DNA of 64,000 bases from Apium graveolens (taxonomy: Eukaryota > Streptophyta > Magnoliopsida > Apiales > Apiaceae), in NCBI RefSeq assembly GCF_009905375.1, contig NC_133650.1, positions 67,945,648 to 68,009,647 of the forward strand. Reading direction: 5' to 3'. The position numbers and the translations under genes are program-made. Below, piece after piece: positions 45,838 through 58,852 of this stretch; positions within the stretch are counted from its first letter, which is position 1, and every line of letters begins with the position of its first letter. The notes below the pieces were generated by a model. That model had not been told where the DNA came from. It saw only the letters and a list, made by a program, of their open reading frames with translations, and searched no databases.

Positions 45838-48700
45838 TGTGACAGCCTCAACCCCGGGGTCACGGGCTGATGTCACCAAAAATATGATAAATTATAAAAA
45901 AAATTGCTAAATAAACTTTATTATAATACACGACCCCAACCAGGAGCCGAAACAGGTTCAAGTATTGTTTAGGTTACAACACACACACTACTTATTCAAA
46001 ACTAGACACTCTCACTTATTACAACAACTCATCAGACCTTAGGGCCTGATACAAACTACCTCGGAGGAGCCGGGACCGGAGGTTAACACTCTACGCTGAC
46101 CTGGTCTTCTAGAAATCTGCAATAAATAAATACAAAATAAGTTGCAAGGGTGAGCAATCCATTGCTCAACAGTACCTCTATATGAATAACCAGTAACAGG
46201 TTGTATAAAACAATATAGGAACAGATATCAAACTGATATACGAGAAATCTGTAAAATAGGTATAAACTGGATATCAAAACTAGCATGCTCTGCAAAATAA
46301 CATCATCTGTAGTGTGCTGTGTAAAAATACCAGAGTTCAATTTTAGCATGCTATTTCTTTTCCAAGACCACTGTCCATTGCTGGACCAATAAATCACCGG
46401 TCCCGTTACGGGGACTATAAACTATTCCAACTTTATCAGATATATAAAAGAGGATGAATTCTAGGGACAGCTGATCAGTCTATCCCACCACAAATTTCGT
46501 TCCGGAACTCAGAGACTAGCTAGGTCTCTGTCAAGCTGGACTAAGTGGCCTACCAGTGCACGCATCCGACTTAGCCTCTTACGCAACCATGCTGGGCCGT
46601 TACCTAATAACGGACCTCTTATGCCAACTGACCATCCAATATCTGATTTACTTTTATCCAGTTTCCAAAACCATTTACACCTATCTCTTTTTAAAACATT
46701 ACAGCACATATTCTAAAATCCCTTTTTAATTTTAATCATAATCTAGAGATAGGCATTTTCAGAAGTTACTTTTTCCCCAAAACCTCAATTAACAAAACAT
46801 ATTTAAATACGGGAATACGTAACTTAAAACGTTCTGTTCCAGTATCTATTTTAAATAAACAACTATTCATATATACTGAACTGTAAAAGATTAGTTCAGG
46901 GGTACTTGCCTTGCGACGCTTTACAAAACCCTAAGTAGCTGTCACGCTGACTTTAATCCTGGAAAACTCGCTCGGAATCTACAAATACATAATACCCTAA
47001 TCATTTACACCGACATGCTTGATATCCTCAAATTCTAACAACTCAATCCGATAACCCGACTCGTATTATTACTATACACTTAAATTTGTAATCACATAGT
47101 CACGTAGTCGAAAATATTGTTAGGGGTAATACGTAGAATATAATTATGTACATTTTCGAATATATATTTTTAGGAAATTTTGACAGCATCTTATTTATTA
47201 TACGACTACCCGTCGATTACAATCGACGTCCTCAATCACACAATCCACAATATTACTTCCTCATTTATAGAAGTTACATCCCAACACCAATCACAACTAA
47301 TTATTTAAGTCCGAAAATATTTTATATAATCATTTTATTTATTTATAAAATTTAGGACTCAGAACATCGTCATCACCGTCCACCGTCCGCTCGTAACGAG
47401 TCATCGCGGTACGGCGGCAAAATTTATTGGTGCCCGAAAATATTCGGGTTTCCAAATAAATTCCACCGATTATCTGAAAATATTCCCACACGAGATATTT
47501 ATTCCACGAATATTACTCAAAATTAATCTCCTGCGGAAATTAAAGTAAAGTTAATTTAAAATTCCTGAATTAACAATCTGCAAAAAGAAATCAACAGACA
47601 TATATGGTGGCTACACGCGCCACCAGAACAAACAAGACGGCCGGAATACGGCAAAAACCAGGCGGCACAACAGAGGAACAAGAACCATAGGAATCAATTC
47701 ACACACCAACAAACACACATACAAGCACAACATATATATGTATACATGCAACCGAACAGAACTACCAGCACACACCGGAAAAGTCGCAGCGCCGGCGAAC
47801 TGACACAGCCAGGCAGGCGAAACGAAGAGAGGAGAGGATGAATGGAAGAGAATTAAGAGAAACAGGAGAGACGAACAAGGAAATCAAAGAGCAGCCAAGA
47901 GAAGAAGAGAGATGTGAGGCGCGTATGCAACAGGGAGGGGGGGTACGGGGGTTTTTTTTTCATCTAACACCGCTGCACAACACGTATTACAAATTAAAGG
48001 ATACGTGTCAATTCATTGACACGTGTCCAAATATTATCCGGGGCCGAAAATTGCACTTATTGAACCGCCGTGACATTTAAAACGATCCCAGAAAATTATG
48101 AAGATCATCTTAATATATTATAAATATCCTGAAGAGAATAAAAATGTAACTTCCGAAATTTTAAAATAATTTTTAAAACACACTTTATGCTCGCTTTTTA
48201 AAAAATAACGAAACAACGCGCGGTTAAAACGACTTCCGAAAATTTCCAAAATAATTTTAAAATTCTCAGAATAATACGAATTTAATAAAATATAAGTTTC
48301 ATAATGTTTAAAGATTCCCATAATTAAATATGGATTTTAGCATTTAACACACTCATAAAATCATTTAAAAGTGAATAATACGAAATATTGATTTCTCAAT
48401 TTTATAAAGTCCTAAAAATAATTATTGAAATTATAAAATTAGAAAACAAATTTTAAAGACAATCCAAATATTTATGGAATTAAAATTACAATAAAATCAC
48501 TTTTACAAGCGAAATAAAATCATATGACTCACCAATAAATCAAAAAAAATTCCAGTCCACATATCAACAAATCATAAATAATCAAATAACAACCAGTAAT
48601 CGCTGCCAAAAATAAATACACACCCTTTTATTTATTTACATAAACTTTTATTACACTTCCAAATATTAGAAATAAAAATAGAAATACACGAGTCGTTATA
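45838..48700 (-). repeat. 5' LTR of GYP-2
   Basis: It is 2863 bp and colinear with 29148-32003. It carries the G-box inverted repeat at 47999-48028. Open stretches inside it on either strand (for example around 46083-46397) are duplicated in the other LTR and have no domain. Confidence 0.9.
47999..48028 (-). promoter_or_regulatory. G-box-type inverted repeat in GYP-2 5' LTR
   Basis: It is identical to the copy at 31301-31330 and lies about 680 bp into the LTR in element direction, in U3. Confidence 0.5.
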
Positions 48701-49082
48701 GATATGAGAGGATAAAGAGATAAAAATAAAAGGTTATCTGTTGCTATTATCGTGACAGTCTCGAGTTTTATCCCGTAATTAATAGTTTAACGGGTACACT
48801 TACAAGTAAAATAACTCGCGAAAATTAACAAAATAGTTTTAATATTTTCAGAATAATTAAAAACTACTAATATAAAATTTTTATAAGTTTTTAAATGATT
48901 TTTAACTTGCGCACCATACCCGTATTTTAGCGAATTAACGAATACACGTGTAGGTGAGTTAAAGCCGTAAAATTACCGGAACAATTTTAAAATTCTCGAA
49001 ATAATGAGAAAGTAATAAAATAAATTTTTTATAATTTTTGAGGAATTCTGAAATTAAATACTCACTTTACAATTAAATGCAA

Positions 49083-52000
49083 TATAACGACCCGTGTATT
49101 TTTGAATTATTTAAATATGTAATTGTGGAAGTGTTAAATAAATAAAGTCTGTGTATAGTTTTTGTCAGCTCGATGTTGTTTTATTATTATTTATGTTTGA
49201 TTTATGATGTAAAATGTGGTTCATGTAGTTAATTATTGAGTATATTGAATTATTTGCACTTTTAAAAGTGAATTTAGTGCAAATTTATTTGCATAAATAT
49301 TTGGAATGTCTCTAAAAATTGTTTTTGTGATTTTACAATTACAATATTTATTTAAAATTTAGAAATCAATATTTCATTAATTATTTAACCCTGTGTGATT
49401 TTCTGATTGTATTTACTTATAAAATTTATATTTAATTCCAGAATTCCTCAAAAAATATGAAACTCATATTTATTTAAGTTGGGGATATTTCGAGAATTTT
49501 GAAATTATTTTGGAAATTTTTAGTATTAATTTTACCAGCGCGTGGTTTCGTTAATTGTTGAAAAACGGGTATAAATTGTGTTTCGAAAATTATTTTAAAA
49601 TTTCAAAATTCATGTTTTTATTTACTTCGGGATGTTTATAACATTTTAAGACTACTCTCATAATTTTCTGAAATTGTTTTAAGTGCAGCTCGGTTCGTTA
49701 ATTGTGAAATGCGGATACGAGTTGCGTTTTAAAAATGATTTAAAAACCACGGAAGTTTTATTTTATTAATTTTTGGATATGTCAGATATTTTAAAAATAT
49801 TTTAGAATCCATCCTACTTATTTTTATCCAAATATTTTATCGATATCTGTGTAATTGCGCGTTAAATTCAGAATTTTTATCTGCAACAGAAGAATACGTG
49901 TCCATTTATTGGACACGTGTTAGGCTCAGTGTATTACACGAATCCTGTTTTCTTTATACAGGAAATACCTAAATAAACATCAACTGCCCCATTTCTTTTA
50001 GTCCCGCTTCTCCTCCCCATTTCACTGTTGTTGAGCCGGTTTCTGGCGATTTTTCGCCGCGCCTTGGCGCTCTCAGGTGGTGTTGTTCCTTTTGTTTCCT
50101 GTTGTGTCTATCTCCGATGATGGCAGTGTTGCACCGCCCTGTTCCTCCTTTCCGGTCATTTCGAACTCCGGCGTGATTCTGGTGGGTGCCCTTCCCTGCT
50201 CGTTACCGTGTATGTGTATATACATACGTGTGTATATGTGCGGCAAACTGTGTTGTGGGTTGTGAGGCTTATGTGTGTATGTTTCCGGTTGGGGTCTGAG
50301 CAGCGGCGCGTGTAGCGCACATCTGCCGTGTCCTGTGTTACTTTTGTTCGACTATTTTGATTTATAAATATTATTTAACTATTTTCTGCAGAAAATATTT
50401 GAGTGATGTTTGTGAAATGTATTGTTGCGTGCAGAAAATTAGTAAATTTAATTGGTGAATTTCGTGTCGGACTCTCGAATATTTTGGGTACCCGCGAATA
50501 TTCGCTGCCTTCGGCGATGAGCCTCGGCGAGCCGACGGTGGACCGTGATGATTATATTCTGAGTCCTAACTTAATAATTAAATAAATGTAAAATGCGAAT
50601 AATAATTAAAAATAGTATTGAATTGGTGGTTGTGAAAATTATGGATGTTGATTGTTGTAATTATGGATTGTTGTGGTGAATTGACGTCGATTGTATTCGA
50701 CGGGTAGTCCGATAAACGAAGGAAATGTTGTCCGATTTTAGGAAAACTGAATTACGCAAACACAGAAACGTATCCGATGAATATCGGGACGTCAAGAGGC
50801 TATATATATGTGTGTGTGTTTTATACGAAACTTGATTGTATAATGTGTTGAAATATTTTCTAAATCGATAAACCTGATTTCGTAAAATAAAGAGTATAAG
50901 TATTTTCCGAAAACAAACACTGAACCGATTTTCGAGAACGTGAACCCTAAGTGACACGTGTATTATTATATGAAGTATGTTACGAGTCGGATTTTGTTAA
51001 CGTTCGGGTAGACTGTTAGCGAGGATATGTCAAGCATAATCGAATGTCTAAGTTAGGATGTTTCGACCTTGTAGGTTCTAGTCGGAATGCCCGAGAATTG
51101 GAATTGGACGAAAGATAGTTGATGGTGAGTCGAAAAGCTCAGGAAGGTCCCAATCAAAGGACTTGAGTGTTGAGGTCGAATCCAGAGTGATATAGTGGTT
51201 GGACGTAAAAGCCTAAGCGGCAGAGTTGGCCCAGAATTGATCAGTAGTAGTTGTAAAGCCTTGTAAGGCAAGTACTTCCAAACTTTTCCTCAAGATATAT
51301 CGCAAATATTTTCGAATTGTTTCATAAAATGTCGCTCTTATTCAAAATAACTCTTGGTTACATTGCAAGTGCATTAAACTATTTACCCTTGACTCCCTGA
51401 TTTTTTTTCTTGATCTTGAGCCGTAAGCCTTGTTCTTTGTAAACCATCCTTTGTTGATCCTCAGACACCAAACCACACAAATAGGATACTATTTCCCAAA
51501 GGTATAACTACCAAACACCAAACACTGAAACAAAACTGCTTGAAAACACAGAAACTTTTATACTGCAACCATTCTTTATAACATCACAGAACTATGCTTT
51601 GAAAAATCATTTCTGACCTAATACCGGATGCTGGTACGAATTGAAAACCATTTCTTATACATACCCTGAAATCCCCTTGAGACATCCATAAGCCTCCTTA
51701 TGCTTTTAATCCAGTGTTTAACTATCATTGATTATAAATTGTTTTATTGAATTATATTGTTTATCATATTGAACTGCTTTAGGATTGGATAGTTTTTATA
51801 TATGTGGACCAGATTCGTGGTCAGACCATACCAATTGTCAAGTTAGGCCAATGTGTGCATTGGATCCAGTTATTAGAGCAGTGCTGTGTGCTTGCTTGGG
51901 GGTTAGTGCGTGACTAATCAGCAGCCTAACCTTGGTTTTTAAAACTTAAAATGAATATCCAATTCTAATGATGAGTTAAAAAGAAACTCGATTCCTTTGA

Positions 52001-52427
52001 ATCATCTCATTTGATCATTGTTTAATCTCAGTTACCACTATTATGACTTGCTGAGCTAGTTAGCTCACCCATGCGATTCTTTTATATATTTTACAGTTGA
52101 AAAGAATATGGATGACAGTGAAGTTCCTCAGTCCAAAGTGCGGGCTTAGGTTCTAGTTGAGTTGAATCGAGCTAGCAGAAGCTTCATGCGGTAGAGAGAT
52201 AGTCAGATTGTAAGAATGATTTCATTATCAATTGTAAGTTAAATTAGTTGGGATTCGGTACGTTGTAATAAAGGTTAAGATTGTGGCTTGTTTTCATACT
52301 TTAACCTGTTGTGATCCGTGGTTATGTGAAACAGGGTCATTGCAATTAATATTTTATGTACAGGTTTATATATTGTGAATGTGTTGTGGACCCCCAAACT
52401 TCTGACCCGGGTTTGAAGGGCGCCACA
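49083..52427 (+). mobile_element. LTR-E: solo chromovirus LTR in the GYP-1 right LTR
   Basis: It runs from TATAACGACCCG to GGCGCCACA, 3345 bp, with TSD tgcaa at 49078-49082 and 52428-52432. The empty site is preserved in the other GYP-1 LTR at about 16030. The first bases match the GYP-2 LTR start in element direction, and the end (ACCCGGGTTTGAAGGGCGCCACA) resembles other chromovirus LTR ends, so it belongs to a related family. A G-box inverted repeat lies at 49893-49921. It holds no coding sequence. Confidence 0.9.
49893..49921 (+). promoter_or_regulatory. G-box-type inverted repeat in LTR-E
   Basis: Arms ACGTGTCCA (49896-49904) and TGGACACGT (49910-49918) pair perfectly, with further pairing outside. 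It stands about 810 bp into the LTR, as in GYP-2, and differs from GYP-2 by a paired A-T to C-G exchange. Confidence 0.5.
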
Positions 52428-53438
52428 TGCAATCAGAAAATCATTTAAAGATAATTAATTGATAAAGTACTGATTTATGAATTTTACAAACTATTAAAAA
52501 TAAACATTGAAATTATAAAAGCATAAAAATAATTTTTGAAACAATTTTAACATTTATGAGAATAAATATTCAATAAAATCACTTTAATATGAATTAAATT
52601 CATACAACTCGATAATTAATTATAAAATTAATCTTCGCGTCCAACAAATCACAAACAATTAATAATACAGAAACACATAGCCGACAGACCCATCACATAT
52701 TTTATTTATTTAATAATTCGATAATTAAATTTACATATTGGATCCGAAAATAGGTTACTTAGCCGCTAAGTAACTAAAAAGACGATACGATTTTAATACC
52801 AGACTTGGATAATTATCAAAATAGAGCCTCCTATAAAACACTTTACACGAAAATAAGGTAACAATATCTCGCCTTCTGAGACTACGAATTTTTATCGATC
52901 TATAAAATGATTAGCGTATCGAAAATTTTACGTCCGGACTCGTACAGGTCTAACCGTACCCCGGATCGAAAAAGCCAAAACATGAAAAGTGTTCAGAATT
53001 ACCAGATTAGGTTAGGAAGGAGTTTTCGGAAGAGTTTCGGGTTGTAAAAACATTAAAAACGATTGAAGTGGGACGATTCTGGGTCCAAAAAGTAATTTTT
53101 ATAATTACGTGAAATAATCATTATTAATTCTATAAATCCTTATAAAATCATATGATAATCCAAAAATTACTAGAAAAATACCAAAACACTCTATATTTTA
53201 TTCTGGATAATTAAAGATTAAAATATCTAAATTTTTGTCAGAAATAAACATCAAATATTAGTATCAATTATCAAATAATTCACCAAAATTCACATAAAAT
53301 CACATAATGATTATTTATTAATAAAAATAATTACATAATATTTCTCAGACGTTAAATTGTGGTATGAGATAAGTGTTATACATGATTCAAGATGGTGTGG
53401 CCTCCTAGATCCCTGACCCCGGATTTTGGGGCGTCACA

Positions 53439-55190
53439 ATGTTGATACAATATGTTTGTATATATATATATGGTTTGAGTATAAGATATTTATGTGAGTT
53501 GTATAATCATATGATGATTATATAATCTGTATGAATACTGATATATACATGATTTATATTTATTCTTATTATGAGAATCGTATTAGATACGGATTCTGAA
53601 TTAGATGTTGCAGATTCTCTGAAATATGGGTCTGGTGTCCGATTTTCGCGAACGAATACCCTATTCGATAGGTAATCAAGCGTCTGAACAAAAAAGATAG
53701 CTAAAACTATCAGCAACTCTTCTGTAAGGCGTTTGACGTCGTTTACTGCTTGTAAACAACGATTTAATATTTTTAGAATTTGATTCTGTTTTTTATGATT
53801 TTTTTCATATTTTTTTATGATTAGATCATGAGGGGTATGATATGTTAAGATCAGATTATGTGTTCTAATATGTTCTTATGTGTAAATTGAGCATGGTGGA
53901 TGGTTATGGCTTATGACCTTAGGGTAATGGTTTTGGTTTTTTAAATACGGCTTGCATGTCATTTAATCTTGTAATTATAAATCTCGAATGTAACTCGAGT
54001 TATTCTTGTAATTTCATTAGATTAGTTGTTATATTCTATTTTTGTAATGGACATGAAGACATGAAGATTTAATATCAAGGAAGGGTAATCTCATATGGAG
54101 GCCATCCAAGGAAGTAATACAAGGAAGAGACAACTCAAGAAAGAAGACATGTAATAGTTAGCTTGTATTTATTTTCCATCTTAGATCGACCTTGATCTTT
54201 GTCATTAGATTGATGAAGATCGCATAGGATGAAGCCATAACCAACCACGTTTACTTTATTACACTTTACATATATATGCTCATATGATTAATGTATGTGT
54301 AGAGTAGTTTAATGATGCGTGCTTAATTAGATTAAGGATGTATGTATTAGATACGACACTCATGCCATGCTTTCTAAACAAGATAAAATCTGTAATGATT
54401 CAAGATTTTAAAATGAACAAACGATTATGAGATTCTCATGTTTATGAAACACAGAATAAAATACTAATATTCTTTATTTTCGACATGAGGAGATTTTTTC
54501 AAAAGTGAGTTCATTGAACTTGTAAGGTTGTGGGTTTTAAGCGAGACCGTTTTGACTCCTTCATTACCTGGAAATTAAACCATTGACAAATATTGATTTG
54601 AAGTATTTTATTCAATAAAAATTGGGAATCTCTTTATGATGGGATCATGATCATTTTAAAATTAACAAAATCCTAAAGTTAATATTAAGTTGATCAGATG
54701 CCTTCCAATGAGTCCAATGCGTTAACCCCTAGATCGATAAAGAGTGGGTTCGCCAAAGTGAAGTACTCCCATCTTTCGTGGGAGATATGTTGAAGTATAT
54801 TGATAATTTTTTGCTATTGGGTTTGACTTAACTAAGTTACCACAATAGGATTGTGAACTTGGAGGTATAGAGTTTGGCGAGATTTATTAGATAAATATGA
54901 ACAAATGTTGTTCCACAAGCTATCCAAGAGAAATATAGTTCATATAATTGACAAATATTGTCTACCTAAATAATTATGTTTTAGGAGAAAAGCCAAAGCT
55001 GACCTAATGTATGTTGAAAGGATATAGAAGATATTCTTTCTGAATTAATAGTTAGGGCTATTTATTTGATAAAAATATTGGGAGTATATATTATGAATAT
55101 ATATGAATAATCACTTAAATATAATTTAATGATCATATGTAGATTAATTCATTTTATGCACTTTAATATTATAGATATCAAATGACAAAT
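53439..55190 (+). other. COP-B leader, right part
   Basis: This is non-coding sequence between the PBS (left of the nest) and gag. It is closely similar to the COP-C2 leader up to about 54290 (for example GCATGGTGGATGGTTATGG and AATCTCGAATGTAACTCGAG). The first five bases, atgtt, are the right TSD of LTR-D. The remainder is AT-rich. Confidence 0.75.
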
Positions 55191-56400
55191 AAAATAAATA
55201 ACTTCTCTATGTAATAGTCCTTGAGAAGAACAAGCCGACATGAAATAATTTCCTCGACTGACATGGGAACTTGAGGATTGTCCTCAAGTTCAAGGATGTC
55301 ACTCAATCCCCTCCCTTATTTCTTCTAGATGAGAATGAAACATGTGCTGAACAAAATGCTTACCAGAAGCAAATTGATTATGCAACTGATGTTTCATGTC
55401 TCAGGCTTGCAATTACGAGTGTTGAGCTTTAGAAGCAACAAGAGCATAGTGATGCTTGTGATGTGATTGAGCATCTTTAAAGGATGTTTGAAGGATAGGC
55501 TCATTAGAAAGATTTGACAATAATAAGGCACTATAATTTTGTATTAATGAGAGAATGATATTCGGTTGGACCACATGTTCTAAAGATGATAGGTATATGT
55601 ACCTTGATATTTTGGGTTTCAAGATTGATCTAGAGACTAAGTTTGATTTGATCAAGCAATCTTTGAACAACTTCTATTCCCAGTTTGTTATGAACAAAAT
55701 GAATGTGATAGATAAAATACCAACTGAGTTGTTAGGCATTTTAGAACTGCTGAAAATGACCTGGTAAAGGCATGAACTACGTCCATATTGATGGTGTACA
55801 CATGGAATGCAAATGGGAAAGGAAAGTGGATAAGCGAGGTTAAGATTTGATTTTATTCAGTGCCAAACCAAAGTCCAATCCAAAAGGGCTTTTGAAGCCT
55901 AATAGTTTTGTTGCTAAAGGAGATGATTGTCACTTCTGTGGAAATAACTGGATGATTGGAAGTTAAATTGTCGAGCTTTTTTGGAAGATTTAAAGAAAAA
56001 GACCAACAATGGTCAAGCTTCAGGTATCTGGTTAGAATTTGAGCAAAAGTTGTTGCTCTAGTTGAAGGAACTGGGTGCCTAATTTTGCTCATAAGGTGAA
56101 GTTGAGAACTTGGTAAATTTTTATTATGTACCTTCTTCTAGCGGAAACATATACCAATTTCTTGTCAGGACAAGAAAGGTATTTCATTTTAATAAATAAA
56201 CAACAACTATTTATTCTATTTCGATGATAAGACTAGTAATGTTGCATAATTAGTTAACAATTTATATGTTCTACGATGACTCAAATCATACATTATCTTT
56301 AGCATTGTCATTTAGGCCATATTATTGAGAAATGCATTTCTGAGTTACATACACATGGATACTTGGATATGTTTAATTTTGATCATACAAATTATGCGAA
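55191..56400 (+). pseudogene. gag: Decayed gag/protease of COP-B
   Basis: Copia gag is barely recognisable: near 55320-55500 the plus strand reads ETCAEQNAYQKQIDYATD, then LRLAITSVEL and KQQEHSDACDVIEHL, matching the COP-C gag block around ELQKQHEHMDAHTI. At 55590-55750 KFDLIKQSLNNFYSQFVMNKMN continues the gag. Around 55930 CHFCGN is a possible zinc-knuckle start. Stops and shifts occur every few dozen codons. Confidence 0.7.
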
Positions 56401-57290
56401 CTTTATCTCATTGGAAAAATGACTAAAGGTTCTTTTACCTGATCAGGTGAAAGGGCCACCGAACGATTAGAACTTATACATAATGATGTATGTGGTTGAA
56501 TGTGTATGATGGTAAAGGGTTGCTTATACTACTTCATAACATTTGTTGATGATTTCAGTAGATATGGATATATGGTTCTTATGAAGAACAAATATGATTA
56601 TTTTGAAATGTTTAAACAATATAAGACCGAAGTAGAAAAGCAAATAGGGGAAAGTATAAAAGTTTTACGATTAGATCGTGGAGGAGAATACTAAAGCCTC
56701 TAATTCAAAAGTTTCTTGAAGGAATGTGATATTGTATCACAACTTACTCCTTCTGGAACACCTCAATGGAATAGAGATTTTGAGAGGAGAAATCTTACCT
56801 TGTTGGACATAGTACGATCGATCATGAGTCAAACGGATCTTTCAATCAGTTATTGGGGTTATGCTCTAGAAATGGCTACATATACACTTAATCGAGTTCT
56901 GACAAAAGTAATTTAAAAGATTCCATATGAGATATCAACTGAGAAACGTCATAGCATATCATTTATGACAATTTGGGGACGTGATGCGTTTGTGAAATGT
57001 TTAGCTTCTAACAAGCTTGTACCGAAGTTAGATAGATGCTATTTTATGGGAAATCCAAGTGAGACTAAAGGGTATAGTTTTTATAATCTTCCGAGAACAA
57101 AGTGTTTGTTGCTCAGACCGCTATATTTCTTGAGGGAGAACTGCTTTCTAAGAAAATCAGTGGGAGGATAATACACCTCGATGAAGATCGAGAACCACAT
57201 GATAACATTGAACCAGAGTTGGAATGAGATCAAGATGTACATTAAAATGTTGAAAGTAATCCTTTTCAGGAAACACAAGTTGTTCATAGA
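56401..57290 (+). pseudogene. pol: Integrase remnant of COP-B
   Basis: The copia integrase core reads LELIHNDVCG, GCLYYFITFVDDFSRYGY, IKVLRLDRGGEY (with a stop after it), VSQLTPSGTPQWNRDFERRN (Glu region) and SYWGYALEMATYTLN. After that comes ETKGYSFYNLP, equivalent to the end of the domain. Four or more stops are present. The whole is closely related to COP-C integrase and retains the order and spacing COP-C has lost. Confidence 0.85.
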
Positions 57291-58849
57291 TCAAATAAGA
57301 TTCACCATGAGCCGGAGAAAAATTATAGATTTCTCTTTACTCAAGATGGTGATGTGATATTTACGGATAATGATGAGCTTCTCACTTACCAAGATGCTAT
57401 GAAAAGTCCAGACTCCAAGAGATGGTTGGAGGCCATAAAATCCGAGATGGAATCCATGTATTAAAATAAAGTATTGACTTTAGTTGATCCACTCAAAGAG
57501 GTAAAACCTATAGGGTGCAAATGTGGGTTTTCAAGAAGAAAACTGACATGGATGGTAAAGTACAAACCTATAAGGTGCGACTAGTGGGAACAGGTTTTAA
57601 ACAAATTCATGGTATAGACTATGATGAGACTTTTTCACCAGTTCCTATGGTCAAGTCCATCAGGATTTTGCTAGCATTAGCTGCTTACCTTGACTATGAG
57701 ATTTGGCAAATGGATATCAAAACCGCTTTCTTATATGAGAGCCTTGAAGAGGATGTATATATGATATAACCTGAGGGTTTTGTTGATCCAAAGTTTGCTA
57801 AGATAATCTATAAGTTGTTTTTATCTATTTATAGATTGAAGCAAACCTCAAGGAGATGGAATATTCATTTTGTTGAACAGTCAAAAAGTTTTGATTTATT
57901 TAAAATGAAGATTAACCATGTGTTTGCAAGAAGGTAAGTGGGAACCATGTGACATTCCTAGTATTATATGTAGATGACATATAACATATATGGAATGACG
58001 TACCTTCTCTACAGGCTATTAAGACTTGGTTGAGAAATAGTTTCTCGATGAAAGACTTAGAAGATGCATCCTATGTATTAGGGATCAAGATCTATAGCGA
58101 TAGATTACAAAGATTAATTGACCTAGTCGAAGTACATACATTGATAAAGTATTGCATCATTTTAGGGTATAGGAGACAAAGAAATGATACGTTTCGATGT
58201 CTCATGGGATAGTGATCTCAAAAGATAATTTCCCCTAAATCATTAAATGACAAGGACCGTTTGAGAAAGTTCCATATGCTTCAGCAATTGGATCTATAAC
58301 GTGTACAATGATATGTATTTATCCTGATGTTTCGTATGCTTTGAGCATGATGAGCAGATACCAGTCTAATCCAAGTGAGGGTCACTAGATAATTTTAAAG
58401 AATATTCTTAAGTACCTAAAGAGGACTAAAGATTTATTTTTAGAGTATGGAGAAGATAGGGAACTAGTTGTAAAGGGTTACAATGATGCTAGTTTCTGAA
58501 CCTAATTTTGGAAAGACAAAGATGATTATGTGTTTATATTTATTTTGTGTTTTTTCTATATATAAGTGATGTTAGCTGGAATAGTTCACAACAAGAATAT
58601 TGATGATCCTATAATAGAAGCCGAATATAATGATGCTTTCAAAATAACCAAAAAGATTGTTTAGACATGCTCTTAGGCAATATCACCTTATTAATGAAAT
58701 TAATGATCAAGGAGATATAAATTTAAAGTGCATAGTAATGATAATGTTACAGTCCCACTAACTAAGGCTTTGTCGCAACAAAAGCACGATGGTCATACTA
58801 GTTCCATGAGTATTAGATATATGGATGATTGGCTCTAGTGCAAGTGGGA
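57291..58849 (+). pseudogene. pol: RT and RNase H remnants of COP-B
   Basis: The linker (VHRSNKIHHEPEKN) leads to [62 protein letters not shown] (one catalytic Asp), then YRLKQTSRRWNIHF. The motif LVLYVDDI at about 57960 is intact but followed by a stop. RNase H traces include SRYQSNPSEGH, NILKYLKRTKDLFLEYG and VVKGYNDASF at 58340-58500, and a degenerate end before the PPT. The frame is broken many times. Confidence 0.85.
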
Positions 58850-58852
58850 GAT
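58842..58852 (+). other. Polypurine tract of COP-B
   Basis: AAGTGGGAGAT directly precedes the 3' LTR. Confidence 0.85.

Larger units (their letters stand above)
29148..48700 (-). mobile_element. GYP-2: Ty3/gypsy chromovirus (Tekay-like), interrupted by COP-C
   Basis: The TSD gatat is at 29143-29147 and 48701-48705. On the minus strand it has a 5' LTR (48700-45838), PBS, an extra ORF, gag with zinc knuckles, protease, RT, RNase H, integrase with a C-terminal chromodomain, a PPT and a 3' LTR (32003-29148). Without COP-C it is about 11.6 kb. LTRs near 2.86 kb plus a chromodomain suggest the Tekay/Del clade. The LTRs differ at only a few per cent of positions by eye. Coding frames carry four stops and three frameshifts beyond the COP-C insertion. 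Confidence 0.9.
13249..53355 (-). mobile_element. GYP-1: degenerate Ty3/gypsy chromovirus-like element hosting four nested insertions
   Basis: The TSD attgt is at 13244-13248 and 53356-53360. On the minus strand the 5' LTR is 53355 down to 26750 (interrupted by GYP-2, COP-C and LTR-E), the PBS is at 26735-26746, the degenerate interior is 26749-16957 (interrupted by COP-C2), a PPT adjoins the 3' LTR, and the 3' LTR is 16956-13249. The two LTRs are each about 3.7 kb after removal of insertions and match closely along their length. RT remnants at 18040-18440 show the gypsy superfamily. No long ORF remains in the interior. Confidence 0.85.
26750..53355 (-). repeat. 5' LTR of GYP-1 in three segments
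   Basis: The segments are 26750-29147, 48706-49082 and 52433-53355, together about 3.7 kb and colinear with 13249-16956. The first break holds GYP-2 (which carries COP-C), the second holds LTR-E. The right end reads GACGTTAA where the left LTR has GATGTTATA, so it has changed slightly. Confidence 0.85.
9598..53438 (+). mobile_element. LTR-D: solo gypsy LTR, split by GYP-1
   Basis: It begins TGTAATAACTTG at 9598 and ends GGCGTCACA at 53438. The 5-bp TSD atgtt is at 9593-9597 and 53439-53443. Its own sequence is 9598-13248 plus 53361-53438, about 3.7 kb. No second LTR, PBS, PPT or coding sequence lies between the TSDs apart from GYP-1, so it is a solo LTR. The ending (CCCCGGATTTTGGGG then CGTCACA) resembles the other chromovirus LTRs here. 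Internally it is non-coding: a TA microsatellite lies at 12260-12280 and long AT-rich runs at 11880-12180. Confidence 0.8.

Noticed and set aside
47838..48080. 80-codon open frame on the plus strand in the GYP-2 LTR
   Set aside because: The frame is absent from the equivalent position of the other LTR and consists of purine-rich sequence.
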